64,000 nt of DNA from Planctomycetota bacterium (GCA_016872645.1 VGZH01000006.1:28052-92051); one strand, 5' to 3'; shown: positions 17,511 through 26,671, numbered from the stretch's first letter. Made by a program: numbers and translations. The notes: a model not told the origin generated them from the letters alone.

Positions 17511-18275
17511 CATCGTGATCGCCCGCAGCGGGAAGATGTCCACGCTCACGCCGGGACTGAAAAGCACGTGATTCGGTGGAGCCACGACGTTGATTCCGGC
17601 GGCCGAAAGCAATGATTGTTCGCAGCGCTGCAATGTCGCGGTCTGGAGAGGATATGGCCGATGATGCACTTGTCCGCGAGCTATCCGTGCCGGTGATAAC
17701 TCAGTAAACAGCAGATACCGTTCGGCCAAGAAGAACTCCAAAGTGCCTGGCTGCGCTTCCCCTTGCGGACCTCCGTGCGGCAACCAGTCACCAATCTCAG
17801 CGGCGACATCAGTGTGTCCGGGTAACGGAGGTGGCCACAACCGTTGACTGTGGTACTCGATCCGCGAGTCGCGTCGCGAGATCGACATCTCCGCGAAAAA
17901 ATATCGCAGCCGCCAACGCCAGCGAGCGACTCGTACGGCGAGCGACTTCGCGGCTTCGAGGCTGAAGAACCACACACCCGGCTCACCTCGACATGTGACG
18001 TATGTGCGGACATTCGTCTCGTGAAAATCCGAGACTCCCGGCACCGCGGGGAACCACCACGGACGGACGCCTGACATGTGAAACGGGACCAAGCCGACCC
18101 AGGCCGAACCATCGAATTCGTCGATGGTCACTTCGGGTGGAAGCAGCGGACGAAGCTCGACGGCGGGAACTCGCCAATGCACAAACAACAAGTCGGACCA
18201 AAACTGGTGGCCAGCGACGGAGCCAGCCGGTCGGAACCGTGGGGCGAGACGATCAATCTCCAGAGAGGCGGTCAT
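17508..18275 (-). CDS. DUF2071 (YqjF-like) family protein
   Basis: 255 residues of the DUF2071 family, whose biochemical role is unknown. Recognisable features: FVHWRVPAVELRPLLPPEV, DEFDGSAWVGLVPFHMSGVRP, DFHETNVRTYVT and GVWFFSLEAAKSLAVRVAR. No catalytic motif can be named. The start MTASLEIDRL at 18275 gives the usual domain start; a GTG 34 codons upstream (18377) is open but would run into the neighbour's terminator hairpin. Its stop is supplied by the palindrome at 17426-17510. Confidence 0.82.
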   Translation of the reverse strand: MTASLEIDRLAPRFRPAGSVAGHQFWSDLLFVHWRVPAVELRPLLPPEVTIDEFDGSAWVGLVPFHMSGVRPWWFPAVPGVSDFHETNVRTYVTCRGEPGVWFFSLEAAKSLAVRVARWRWRLRYFFAEMSISRRDSRIEYHSQRLWPPPLPGHTDVAAEIGDWLPHGGPQGEAQPGTLEFFLAERYLLFTELSPARIARGQVHHRPYPLQTATLQRCEQSLLSAAGINVVAPPNHVLFSPGVSVDIFPLRAITM

Positions 18276-18362
18276 GGGGAGCGATCCGTGATTTCCGAGT
18301 TGTGATGCACGACCAAGTTCAACACCGTAATTGGAGAGCGAACCTAACGGCTTTTTGATTGG

Positions 18363-18398
18363 CGCAAAAGAAAACACACCGGTGAGTGGCCGGTGTGT
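18363..18398 (-). terminator. Rho-independent terminator of the cysteine-rich lipoprotein gene
   Basis: Perfect 9-bp stem ACACACCGG (18374-18382) with CCGGTGTGT (18390-18398) and a 7-base loop. On the minus strand it is followed by TTTTCTTTT. It lies about 60 bases beyond the lipoprotein stop. Confidence 0.8.
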
Positions 18399-18461
18399 CG
18401 TGACTTTCGGGTGCTGTCCGCAGTGCGTGGTTCGGCGTCGAAGATCTGCACGATCATACGC

Positions 18462-19235
18462 TCACAGTTGCCGAGGCACCCAGTGAATCTTTTGAATTTG
18501 CTCGGCAGAGCCTGCCGCATTGTTCCCAGGGACCGCTTCAGGCATTGGAGCCGGAACGGACTCTGCTGGCGGAGCAGGTGCCGGGGCCTGATGGTTTGGT
18601 CCCATTGGGTTATAGAAGGAGTCGGTGGTTGCTCCAGTTCCGCAACTCGCACAACCGCCACCGGCCGGCGGAGCTGACGGAACGGTCGGAGGTGTCGGAT
18701 GATTTCCGCCACAACTGGCGCAGGTCCCCGGAGCCGGTTGCGGAATACTGCCGGTCCCTCCGCACGAAGCACAGCCGCCTCCATTCGGAGTCGGAGCAAT
18801 GCCACTGCCTCCGCATCCCGCACAACCGGTTGAGGGCGAGGACATCATCGGAGCACCGCCAGCACAGCCGCTGCATCCGCCAGCCATCGGCATCATGCCC
18901 ATGGCAGGTTGTGGAATCCCCTGCCAATCGTCGCCGGTGTAGACCACGGAATTATCGTAGCCGTACATCGCGGCTTCGGGCGGCATTTCGTATCTGTTCT
19001 TGGACTTTTTGTGGCCGTGATGATGACGACAAGCACACGCTTCGTGTTCGCATCCTCCGCATTCCGATTGGCATTCGCGGTTGCTACCCCGAACTTTGTC
19101 GGTGAATTTATGCAGGCACGATCGGTGCCCGCAGCCAGTGTCACAGCTTGACTGGCAACTTGTCTGACACGTGTGACAGCCGACGGCGCTGATGGTCAGC
19201 AGCAGTCCCAGGCACAATCGCAAAGCAGTCTTCAT
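18462..19235 (-). CDS. Cysteine-rich lipoprotein with repeated CxxCGG motifs
   Basis: 257 residues. MKTALRLCLGLLLTISAVGC is a lipoprotein signal with Cys20 as the lipidation site. The mature N-terminus is packed with cysteines (CHTCQTSCQSSCDTGC, CQSECGGCEHEACACRHHHGH) and ends in a His/Lys cluster. A tyrosine-containing spacer follows, and then five Gly-flanked CxxC units (GGCSGCAGG, GCAGCGGSG, GCASCGGTG, TCASCGGNH, GCASCGTG) set in Pro/Gly/Ala sequence. No enzymatic domain is seen. Disulfide cross-linking at the cell surface or metal binding is inferred. GAGGA precedes the ATG by 6 bases; the gene ends in a strong terminator. Confidence 0.82.
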   Translation of the reverse strand: MKTALRLCLGLLLTISAVGCHTCQTSCQSSCDTGCGHRSCLHKFTDKVRGSNRECQSECGGCEHEACACRHHHGHKKSKNRYEMPPEAAMYGYDNSVVYTGDDWQGIPQPAMGMMPMAGGCSGCAGGAPMMSSPSTGCAGCGGSGIAPTPNGGGCASCGGTGSIPQPAPGTCASCGGNHPTPPTVPSAPPAGGGCASCGTGATTDSFYNPMGPNHQAPAPAPPAESVPAPMPEAVPGNNAAGSAEQIQKIHWVPRQL

Positions 19236-19396
19236 GGGGTTCCTCAAGGCGAGGGAGTGAACGGTTCTTTGTGATCCAACAGGGACTCGCAGAACATTCA
19301 CAGAGTCTCCACCGAACAAAATCTCCGGCGGCTACCTCCTTCCATCGGCCTTGAGGCTTGGCAAACTTTACGGATTGTCCGGGTTGTGCCAGCAGA

Positions 19397-19475
19397 GAAT
19401 TCGGAAGTCGGAAGGGGAAAGCCTGAACAGAGTCTTCGTTCCGTTCTCCCCTTCCGCCCTCCAGCTCCCGAATTC
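19397..19475. repeat. Palindromic element in the lipoprotein/M24 divergent region
   Basis: GAATTCGGAAG followed by GGAAGGGGA (from 19397) is mirrored by TCCCCTTCC and then CTCCCGAATTC (to 19475). It is an imperfect inverted repeat of about 79 bp with GAATTC at both ends, inside the 385-bp space (19236-19620) between divergent genes. Apart from this element I see no clear promoter there. Confidence 0.55.
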
Positions 19476-19620
19476 GTGGCACGGCGGCTTCCGGCAAAAT
19501 CGGCAGGCCCGCTGCGTGGCAGACCCCATCGCGGACGAAAATCCTTTCAGCTTCAGGATTTCAAGTCGATCTTCGCGTTCGCGTCCCATCGTCCCGAAGC
19601 GTTCCGCGTGGGAAATCGTC

Positions 19621-20781
19621 ATGGCGAGTTTGGTTGACCCCCCTCCGTTTCAGTCGTCAGGCGAACTGCCGGTCATCAGCGCTGAGCGTGCCAATGACAT
19701 TGACCAGAAGCACGAGCGAGTCGCTCAGTTCTTGAAGGAAAACAAGGTTGCCGCTCTGCTGTTGCAGTGGCCGTCCAATTTGGCCTGGTTCACCAGCGGG
19801 ACGGACTTCACGCGAAGTGGTTCGTCCGACACGACCGCATCGCTTTTCCTGCTTCCGGAAGCTCGCGTCGTTTTGACGAGCAATGTCGATTCGGCGCAGT
19901 TCTTCGAAGGAACGTTGGCTGGTCTTGGATTTCAGCTCAAAGAGCGACCGTGGCATGAACCGCCGTCCGTTTTGGTGGCAGATGTTTGCCGCGGCCGACA
20001 TGTCGGCAGCGACTCGGGTGTCGGTCAAACGACCGATGTTTCAGCGAAGTTACTCGATCTGCGCTTGCCATTGAACTCACTGGAGTGCGAACGACTGCGC
20101 GAACTGGGCCTGCACGTCGCGCGTGCGGTCGAGGCGACCGCTCGCAATTTCGAGCAGGGCATCACCGAAGCGGAAATCGCGGCGCAATTGTCGCATCGAC
20201 TGCTCAAACACAAGGTCATGCCGGAGCGCATCCAAGTCTGCGCCGATGGGATCTCGAATCGATTCCGGCATTGGGCACCCAGTTGCGAACGGGTCGAAAG
20301 ATTCTGCTCCTTGACCGTGATTGGACGCCGCGACGGCCTGTGCGCGGGAGTGACTCGAACTGTCTGCTTCGGCGAAATTCCGGAGGAACTGCGCGCCTCG
20401 TATCTCATCACGCTGATGACGCAGGCGACGGGGATGTACTTCTCTCAAGCCACGTGGACGATTCGCGAAACCTGGAAGCGGGTGGCCCGCATCTATGAGA
20501 AGTTCGGCCATGCGGAGGAATGGGAATTCGCCGACCAGGCGGAGATCATCGGCTACGAACCGTGCGAAGTTCGCGTGACTCCGAACAGTGGTTTCGTGCT
20601 CAGAGCGGGCATGCCGATGTTCTGGCATCCGTCGGTTGGCCCCGCCAACATTGGTGACACCATGCTGATCGGTCCGAACGGACTGGAAGTGCTGACTCCC
20701 GCTGAGCAATGGCCGATGTCCAAGGTAAATGTCCGAGGCGTACCAATTCTCAGGCCGGACATCTTGCAGCGCACGACGTGA
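19621..20781 (+). CDS. M24 (aminopeptidase P/creatinase-like) family protein lacking metal ligands
   Basis: 386 residues with the two-part layout of Xaa-Pro peptidases. An N-terminal creatinase-like domain (about 30-150, QKHERVAQFLKENKVAALLL, NLAWFTSGTDFTR) precedes a pita-bread domain (about 160-386, LRELGLHVARAVEATARNFEQGITEAEIAAQL). Where active enzymes have DxG...DxTRT this protein has IGRRDGLCAGVTRT, and the later HGxGH and Glu ligand motifs are not present (GHAEEWEFADQ, GDTMLIG). A binuclear metal site is therefore unlikely and a non-peptidase role is inferred. The ATG at 19621 is preceded by GGGAA. The frame is open upstream but without domain content. Confidence 0.8.
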   Translation: MASLVDPPPFQSSGELPVISAERANDIDQKHERVAQFLKENKVAALLLQWPSNLAWFTSGTDFTRSGSSDTTASLFLLPEARVVLTSNVDSAQFFEGTLAGLGFQLKERPWHEPPSVLVADVCRGRHVGSDSGVGQTTDVSAKLLDLRLPLNSLECERLRELGLHVARAVEATARNFEQGITEAEIAAQLSHRLLKHKVMPERIQVCADGISNRFRHWAPSCERVERFCSLTVIGRRDGLCAGVTRTVCFGEIPEELRASYLITLMTQATGMYFSQATWTIRETWKRVARIYEKFGHAEEWEFADQAEIIGYEPCEVRVTPNSGFVLRAGMPMFWHPSVGPANIGDTMLIGPNGLEVLTPAEQWPMSKVNVRGVPILRPDILQRTT

Positions 20782-20813
20782 TGCCGACAGCAAATGACCG
20801 CCCCAATCGCTGC

Positions 20814-20842
20814 TTGAGAGTGCTTCGCGCCGGCGGTATAAG
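20814..20842 (+). promoter_or_regulatory. Candidate sigma-70-type promoter
   Basis: TTGAGA (20814-20819) and TATAAG (20837-20842) are separated by exactly 17 bases, about 100 bases upstream of the small gene at 20945. The match is to the bacterial housekeeping consensus; planctomycete promoters are not well defined. Confidence 0.4.
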
Positions 20843-20944
20843 TCTCGCGTCCTGGGCGTCGAGGCTGACGATTGCGAAAGTGCTCTTCGCAGATGGTCGG
20901 ACGACCGGTGCGGTAGGGCACATCCTGGTTAGGGGATGCGGGAC

Positions 20945-21349
20945 ATGTGTCGTGAGTATTCATCGATTCCGGTAAGCGTGTACGACCAAGCGTGGCAGCC
21001 TGATCACCGGCACAAGTGGATCGAAAGTGAGCGGCTCGGTTGCGACTTGGGGCACGCGGCAGTCAAGGATTGGAGCCGTCGGCATTTCAAATGCTCTTAC
21101 CGTTGGTGCCACTGGCTGCATCTCACCGGCCGAAAATGGTTTCAGGAGTTTTTGGCGTCGCAATTCAACTCAGGGATGAAGCTGCGCGATCAAATCGAAC
21201 GGCAAGTCATCCATTGCTTCTGGGAAGGCCAGGAGAATTTGGCAATTTTTCTATCCGCGCACGGATGCGGCTGGCCCATCGAGTGGGTGCGAGTGGTGCT
21301 CTCAACACTTGGCATCAACGAGGCCCGGCTGAGTCCGCTCGTGAAATGA
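20945..21349 (+). CDS. Small hypothetical protein, about 134 residues
   Basis: I do not recognise the family. The product is rich in Trp, His and Arg (AWQPDHRHKWIESERLG, HFKCSYRWCHWLHLTGRKW), has no signal peptide or membrane span, and ends EARLSPLVK. ATG 20945 is preferred over ATG 20936 because AGGGG then lies at a workable distance. A good promoter-like sequence precedes it and murJ follows after 15 bases, so the two could be co-transcribed. It could be a spurious frame, but its composition and ribosome-binding site favour a real gene. Confidence 0.6.
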   Translation: MCREYSSIPVSVYDQAWQPDHRHKWIESERLGCDLGHAAVKDWSRRHFKCSYRWCHWLHLTGRKWFQEFLASQFNSGMKLRDQIERQVIHCFWEGQENLAIFLSAHGCGWPIEWVRVVLSTLGINEARLSPLVK

Positions 21350-21364
21350 GCGGAGCACTCCAGC

Positions 21365-22993
21365 ATGATGGATCGTGAGGAGTCAGCCGATAAAGAACAG
21401 AACCAGCGAGCTGGCGGCCTCTTCTCTGGCCTGCGAATCGTCAGCCTGTGCACTCTGGTCAGCCGAGTGCTCGGCTTCATTCGCGAATTGGCGATCGCCG
21501 GCCTGTGGGGACTGAGTCCCGTGTCGGATGCGTTCATAGGAGCGTTCCGTATCCCGAATCTCGCGCGGGCATTGTTCGGCGAGGGAGCGTTGAGCGCGGC
21601 ATTCACGCCGCTGTTTGTGCGCGAGCAAGAACAACTTGGTCGAAACGCGGCTATGCAATTAGCCAGTTCGGTTTTTGTGTGGCTGGGACTTCGGCTGACG
21701 GCGCTGGTCGCTGTTGTTGAGTTGGTGATCGCGGCGACGATTTGGCTCGCACCATTAGGTGCCGAGTTGCGGTTGTGGCTGGTGCTCACGACATTGATGC
21801 TTCCGTATTTGCCGTTGATCTGTTTGACCGCGCAGATGGGAGCCGTGTTGAACGCTCTGGGTCGCTTCGCGTGGCCAGCGCTGTTGCCGGTGCTGTTTAA
21901 TGTCAGCTCACTGGCTGCGATTTGGGTGTTGCAGCGATTCGAGCTGACGGCCGAGGACCAGGCTCACTGGCTGGCGGGGTTTGTGGTGCTGACTGGCTTC
22001 TTGCAACTGGCTGCTCCTTGGCCGCAGTTGTGGCGGCTGGGCTTTCGGCTTCGTGGAAACTGGTTGGCGATGCGCGATCGGATTCGCGAACTGCTCAGCA
22101 TGATGGCTCCGGTCGTGATCGGCTTGTCGATCACCCAAGTCAACACGTTTTGCGACACACTGATTGCGCTAGTGATGTCTCGGCCGCAGGATGTCGCGGC
22201 ATCTGCCTGGAGACCCTTGGAGTTTGGTACGGCATCGGCGTTGAACCTTGGTCAGCGGTTGTATCAATTTCCGCTGGGGATCCTGGGAGTTGCCCTGGGG
22301 ACCGTGATCTTTCCCGTGCTGACCCGTCATGCAGAACGAGGCGATTGGCAACGACTGCGAGACGATTTGTCACTCGGCCTGCGATTGGTTTTCTTGACAG
22401 GCATGCCCGCGAGCGCGGGTTTGTGGCTGTTGGCCGATCCGCTCGCAGTCGTGCTTTTTCAGCGCGGAAATGTCACTGACGCGAATGCTCAACAGATTGC
22501 TGAAATGATTGCCGCCTACGGCCTCGGCGTGTGGGCCTTCTGCGGACTGTTGATTGTGCAGCGTGGTTACTACGCAATCGGCGACCGAATCACACCCTTG
22601 AGAATCGGCTTATCTGTTGTCGTCGTGAATCTTCTGCTGAATTTTGGATTGATCTTCTGGATCGGTGGCCGCGGACTCGCCCTGAGCACGTCGTTGTGTG
22701 GCATCTTGCAGTTCGGGCTGTGCTTACTGTTCATTCAAGGCCGCATCGGCCGACTGCCGTGGTGGTCGCTGGCGAGCCATGCGGGGCGAGCGGTTCTGGC
22801 AGTGCTTGGGATGACGGCGGTGGCCTGGTTGGTCTTGCAACAGTTGGCGGCGGGAGCGATGAACTCGTCGGGCCGCTTGCTGCAGCTGTGTGCCACGATC
22901 TTGGCGGCGATCGTCAGTTACGCACTTCTCGCCGCGATTTTGCGGCTGGATGAGTTCTGGATGCTGCTACGACCAGACCGGGATGCTGAGTAA
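21365..22993 (+). CDS. murJ: Lipid II flippase MurJ (MviN family)
   Basis: 542-residue MOP-superfamily membrane protein with about 14 transmembrane segments, expected to flip lipid-linked peptidoglycan precursor across the inner membrane. Family motifs: SRVLGFIRELAIAGLWG, SDAFIGAFRIPNLARALFGEGALSAAFTPLF, LYQFPLGILGVALGTVIFPVLTRHA and LADPLAVVLFQRGNVT. The start is the ATGATG at 21365. It is relevant to the presence of peptidoglycan in planctomycetes, but no mur biosynthetic genes are adjacent. Confidence 0.94.
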   Translation: MMDREESADKEQNQRAGGLFSGLRIVSLCTLVSRVLGFIRELAIAGLWGLSPVSDAFIGAFRIPNLARALFGEGALSAAFTPLFVREQEQLGRNAAMQLASSVFVWLGLRLTALVAVVELVIAATIWLAPLGAELRLWLVLTTLMLPYLPLICLTAQMGAVLNALGRFAWPALLPVLFNVSSLAAIWVLQRFELTAEDQAHWLAGFVVLTGFLQLAAPWPQLWRLGFRLRGNWLAMRDRIRELLSMMAPVVIGLSITQVNTFCDTLIALVMSRPQDVAASAWRPLEFGTASALNLGQRLYQFPLGILGVALGTVIFPVLTRHAERGDWQRLRDDLSLGLRLVFLTGMPASAGLWLLADPLAVVLFQRGNVTDANAQQIAEMIAAYGLGVWAFCGLLIVQRGYYAIGDRITPLRIGLSVVVVNLLLNFGLIFWIGGRGLALSTSLCGILQFGLCLLFIQGRIGRLPWWSLASHAGRAVLAVLGMTAVAWLVLQQLAAGAMNSSGRLLQLCATILAAIVSYALLAAILRLDEFWMLLRPDRDAE

Positions 22994-23145
22994 TTTTTGT
23001 ATCGATTCAAGACTCGCTACACGTTGCCGGACAGCCTCGATAAATTGCTCCGGTCGCCGACAGCTCAAGATTTTGCGATCCGCCGCGAATCGCTCGCGGT
23101 GGAAACTCGTCCCGACAACCGATTCACATCTGGGAGACCGACTTC

Positions 23146-23931
23146 ATGAGTACCGATACTCCCGCGAATGCCTCAGCCGCGCCCCCTGCCCCGCCCGTGA
23201 TCGCCACGGCACCCCCCAACAGCGACACTGATCCCGCGCCGCTTTCGATTTACTTGGTCTCGTACCCGAAGATCATTTTTTTGTATCCGACGCTGGTCTT
23301 CGCAGTTCTCAGCGGAATGCTGATGTGGTTACTGGGAGCTGATGCCCAGGGCAAAGCTGGACGATTTGAAGAGATCGTCTCGCTGGTATTCTTGATGCTC
23401 ATGGCCGTCAACCTGGTGGTCTTGTCGTTCGATTTTCCTCGAACAACTTCGTTGACTCTGTTCTTCGGTTTTTCAGCAGTTGTAATGGGCTTGATACTGC
23501 TGTTGACCAACAAGCCGGAACTGATCGGCCCCTTCAAATCGTTCTTTGAATCGTTAACGCCGCGAGCCAATGCCCCGTTTTACTTTCTGTTTTCGATGCT
23601 GCTGGGATTGTTGTACGTGGTTGTCTGGTTGCTGGTGCGATTCGACTACTGGGAAGTTCGTCCGAACGAACTGCTGCACCATCACGGGTTCATGAGCGAC
23701 CTCGAACGCTTCTCCGCTCCGAATTTGCGGATCAGCAAAGAGATCAACGACGTCTTCGAGTACATGCTGTTGCGATCCGGTCGGTTGATTTTACATCCGA
23801 CGAATGAGCCGCGCGCGTTCGTGCTCGAAAACATCATCAACATCAATCGAAAGGAAGCGCAGATCACCAAGATGCTGGGCGCATTGCAGGTCGAAGTTCG
23901 CGCGGAAGGCTCGCGGAATCCTCAAGCGTGA
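23146..23931 (+). CDS. Four-TM membrane protein of unknown function
   Basis: 261 residues. A Pro/Ala-rich N-terminus is followed by about four transmembrane segments (IIFLYPTLVFAVLSGMLMWLL, IVSLVFLMLMAVNLVVLSF, LTLFFGFSAVVMGLILLL, FYFLFSMLLGLLYVVVWLLV) and a soluble C-terminal domain of about 90 residues (NELLHHHGFMSDLERF, GRLILHPTNEPRAFVLENI). The tail looks like a small beta-rich PH-like domain, but this is only an impression. GGGAG precedes the ATG by about 9 bases. The M14 peptidase gene starts 7 bases after its stop, implying co-transcription. Confidence 0.8.
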   Translation: MSTDTPANASAAPPAPPVIATAPPNSDTDPAPLSIYLVSYPKIIFLYPTLVFAVLSGMLMWLLGADAQGKAGRFEEIVSLVFLMLMAVNLVVLSFDFPRTTSLTLFFGFSAVVMGLILLLTNKPELIGPFKSFFESLTPRANAPFYFLFSMLLGLLYVVVWLLVRFDYWEVRPNELLHHHGFMSDLERFSAPNLRISKEINDVFEYMLLRSGRLILHPTNEPRAFVLENIININRKEAQITKMLGALQVEVRAEGSRNPQA

Positions 23932-23938
23932 GCCGACC

Positions 23939-24928
23939 ATGATCTCTCTCGATTCGATTTTGTCTCCGTGTCGAGCCGCATCGCGCATCGACACCTTTGT
24001 TGTGCGAGTTTTCCTGCTCAGCGGATTTCTCACGCTGATTTCGACACACCTGTTGGGCGAGGAAGCCGTGTTATCCCCGGCGGTGGCCGAGGCTTTGCCG
24101 CTGGTCACTCCGTTCAATTTCGATCCGGCCGACCCAGGCGAGTATTCCTGTCGAGGCGGTCTCGTGACCCTAGGAAACGTGGCGACCTGCCGAATTTGGA
24201 ATCGTCCGCTCCCCAGAGTTCGCCTTTGCAAGAAGCGGGCCCCAGAACCGCTGCCGATCCTTGATTTTCAAACGCGACAGTTGGGTAAGTCGGTGCTGGG
24301 ACTGCCGATCGTCGGGCACTTTTTTGGAGTGACTGGCCCGAAGACGCTGATCTTCGCCGCGATTCACGGCGATGAAGCAAACACCGCATTCGTTGCACAT
24401 CAACTCGTCGAGCATCTCACCGCAAATCCGGAAGCGTACATCGCGCGGCGAGTGGCAATCGTGCCGGTTGCGAATCCGGATGGGCTCGCTCGCGGGACTC
24501 GGGTCAACGCTCGCGAAATCGACCTGAACCGCAACTTTCCCGCCAAGAATTTCGCGGTCGGCAAGAAGGGACGCTACTTCGGCGGCGAGCAACCGGCCTC
24601 CGAGCCAGAGTCTCAGTTGTTGATCAAGTTGGTTGAGGACTGGCAGCCCAATCGGATCATCACCATGCACGCGATCAAACGCGGCAAGCACGGCAACAAC
24701 TTCGATGGGCCGGCCGAAGAACTGGCCAAATCAATGAGTCTTCACAACGAGTACTCGGTGCTCAAATCGATGGGCTATCCGACCTCAGGCAGCTTTGGTT
24801 CCTGGGCTGGCATCGACCTTCAACTGCCGACGATCACTCTGGAACTGCCATCTGATGCGGCGGGCAGCGTCGCATGGCGAGAGAATCGCGAAGCTCTGCT
24901 GTCGGTAATTCAGGCGAAGTGCCCATAA
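23939..24928 (+). CDS. M14-family zinc carboxypeptidase/murein-peptide amidase-like protein
   Basis: 329 residues, probably exported (a hydrophobic segment near residues 20-40: VVRVFLLSGFLTLISTHLLG). The metallocarboxypeptidase core has the zinc ligands HGDE (His and Glu of HxxE) and a later His in ITMHAIKRGKHG. It also has NPDGLARGTRVNAREIDLNRNFP, typical of MpaA-type enzymes that cleave the gamma-D-Glu-meso-DAP bond, and LELPSD near the end with the catalytic-type Glu. Role in cell-wall peptide turnover is inferred from the family. It ends 2 bases before the convergent GlmU-like gene. Confidence 0.85.
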   Translation: MISLDSILSPCRAASRIDTFVVRVFLLSGFLTLISTHLLGEEAVLSPAVAEALPLVTPFNFDPADPGEYSCRGGLVTLGNVATCRIWNRPLPRVRLCKKRAPEPLPILDFQTRQLGKSVLGLPIVGHFFGVTGPKTLIFAAIHGDEANTAFVAHQLVEHLTANPEAYIARRVAIVPVANPDGLARGTRVNAREIDLNRNFPAKNFAVGKKGRYFGGEQPASEPESQLLIKLVEDWQPNRIITMHAIKRGKHGNNFDGPAEELAKSMSLHNEYSVLKSMGYPTSGSFGSWAGIDLQLPTITLELPSDAAGSVAWRENREALLSVIQAKCP

Positions 24929-24930
24929 GC

Positions 24931-26244
24931 TCAAGTCACCGGGACCGCGCGGCGCTTCTCGCGTGAGCGGTGCAGAGCGGTCTCGCGTTCCGCTTGCGTG
25001 AGCTTGAAAACGTGCCGCAGCAGCCGCTCTTGAGCCGGCGTGAATTCTTGCTTGCGGCGTGCGAGGACTGCGCGGGCGGTTTCAATCCCTGTGGCGAGGT
25101 CGATTTGGTCGTCGAGTTGGCCGTGCCAAATGCGGCAGAACGACGGCACATGCTTCGGCAAGAGTTCTCCGGCTGGCAGCAACATGCTCATCACGCCGAT
25201 GGAACTTCCAGTATTGACCAGCGTCGCCAGCGCGGCCTTCGTGTGATCGCCGATGAAGCTGCCAACTTTCGTGCTGCCGGTGTTGATCGAAAACCCTTCG
25301 AGCGGCACGCTGACGTTCGAGTAGTCATTCTTGAGATCACTGTTTGTGGTCAGCGCGCCGAGATTCACCCACGGGCAGACGTAGCTGTGTCCAAGAAACC
25401 CGTCGTGATACTTGTTGACGAAGCCGTGTAGGATCGACGCTTCGACCTCGCCGCCAACTCGGCAATCGCGGCCGATGGTGGTCCCTTCGCGCACGTTGGC
25501 TCGGAAGAGTTGCGAGCCGGCTCCGATGTGGCACGGCCCTTCGAGCCGTGTGAAGGGCTGAATGACCGCGCCGGCGTCGATGGTGATTGGTCCCTGTCGT
25601 GCGTCGAGCACGACGAACGGATCGAGCCGAGCCGTTGGATCAACTTCCACTTGCGACAGATTGCCGACGACGGCGATGTTGGCACCTAGCGTGTGTGTTC
25701 CTCGAAGTCGCGACGAGCGCAACGTTCCGGAGCGGCGAAATTGAAAGTCAATCCGCAGTTGATCGGCGTTGTGCAGCACCAAGTCCCAGGGGCGCGAGGC
25801 CAGTCGTCCGGGAGCTTCGCTCAATCGGCGCGTTCGAGCCAGCGACAGCAACGAGTCATCCCAATTCTCCAGTGACAGCAGCGGCACTTCGTCGGGGTGC
25901 AGTCGCAGCCAGACCAACGTCTGGTCGATCACACCCGCCTCTTCGAGCCGCGCGTGATCGAGGCATTGCAATCCAGTGGCGTCGGGCAGCCACCGCGCGT
26001 TGACCAGTAGCGTCGGTTCTTGCGCGAGCCAGTTCAGATTGTTGACGACCGCCTGCGGCTGAGCTTCGCGATACGTCTCGGCCAGAAAAGGTCGAATGAA
26101 TGCCCCCCATTCCGTGATGGGCAAGTATTTCAGCAAACGCTCTCGCAACGAGGTCTGCCCGCAGAGCAGCTCGCACACCGGACGCATCCAAGCGATCGGA
26201 GCGAAACCGCTCGCCGCCTGATCCTCGAAAAACGCGAGACGCAT
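24931..26244 (-). CDS. GlmU-like nucleotidyltransferase/left-handed beta-helix protein
   Basis: 437 residues of the alternative bacterial GlmU-like family. MRLAFFEDQAASGFAPIAWMRPVCELLCG is the family's N-terminus in place of the canonical LAAGxGTRM loop. The C-terminal half is a hexapeptide beta-helix (HTLGANIAVVGNLSQVEVDP, VVLDARQGPITIDAGAVIQP, GAGSQLFRANVREGTTIGRDC, INTGSTKVGSFIGDHTKAAL). It may make a nucleotide-activated sugar, for example UDP-GlcNAc, but the substrate is not proven. The start at 26244 is fixed by homology-like features; longer readings run through the tRNA-fMet gene and are artefacts. Confidence 0.85.
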   Translation of the reverse strand: MRLAFFEDQAASGFAPIAWMRPVCELLCGQTSLRERLLKYLPITEWGAFIRPFLAETYREAQPQAVVNNLNWLAQEPTLLVNARWLPDATGLQCLDHARLEEAGVIDQTLVWLRLHPDEVPLLSLENWDDSLLSLARTRRLSEAPGRLASRPWDLVLHNADQLRIDFQFRRSGTLRSSRLRGTHTLGANIAVVGNLSQVEVDPTARLDPFVVLDARQGPITIDAGAVIQPFTRLEGPCHIGAGSQLFRANVREGTTIGRDCRVGGEVEASILHGFVNKYHDGFLGHSYVCPWVNLGALTTNSDLKNDYSNVSVPLEGFSINTGSTKVGSFIGDHTKAALATLVNTGSSIGVMSMLLPAGELLPKHVPSFCRIWHGQLDDQIDLATGIETARAVLARRKQEFTPAQERLLRHVFKLTQAERETALHRSREKRRAVPVT

Positions 26245-26404
26245 GTGTGTGGAGACGTTGGAATGGGGATTCGCAAGGGGCGGCCTTTTAGCCGAGCCAT
26301 CGGAACGCGCGAAGGGCGGTTCGTTGGAGGAGACCTTTGGCCCGTCCTGGCTTCGGCATCGCCAGCAAGAAAATGCCCGGGCAGCAGTACCCAATCTCAG
26401 AAAG

Positions 26405-26434
26405 GAAAAAGCCGACCCAGGTGGATCGGCTTTC
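26405..26434 (-). terminator. Terminator downstream of tRNA-fMet
   Basis: On the minus strand AGCCGATCC pairs with GGGTCGGCT (one imperfect position) and is followed by TTTTTCC. It lies 8 bases beyond the tRNA 3' end. Confidence 0.75.
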
Positions 26435-26441
26435 GTTTGAG

Positions 26442-26515
<74 letters not shown>

Positions 26516-26671
26516 TCAGTCGCATCAATCGGTCCTTTGGCTCGCGGATGCGTCGCGAGGATGCGGAAGTATATCGGCAAGCCGTGTGAAGTCGAGGAGC
26601 GCCGCCGGAGAATTTCGGCAACTGGCCAATTTGATTGTCCGCACAAATTGTTTGAACGGATCGCAGCACCA

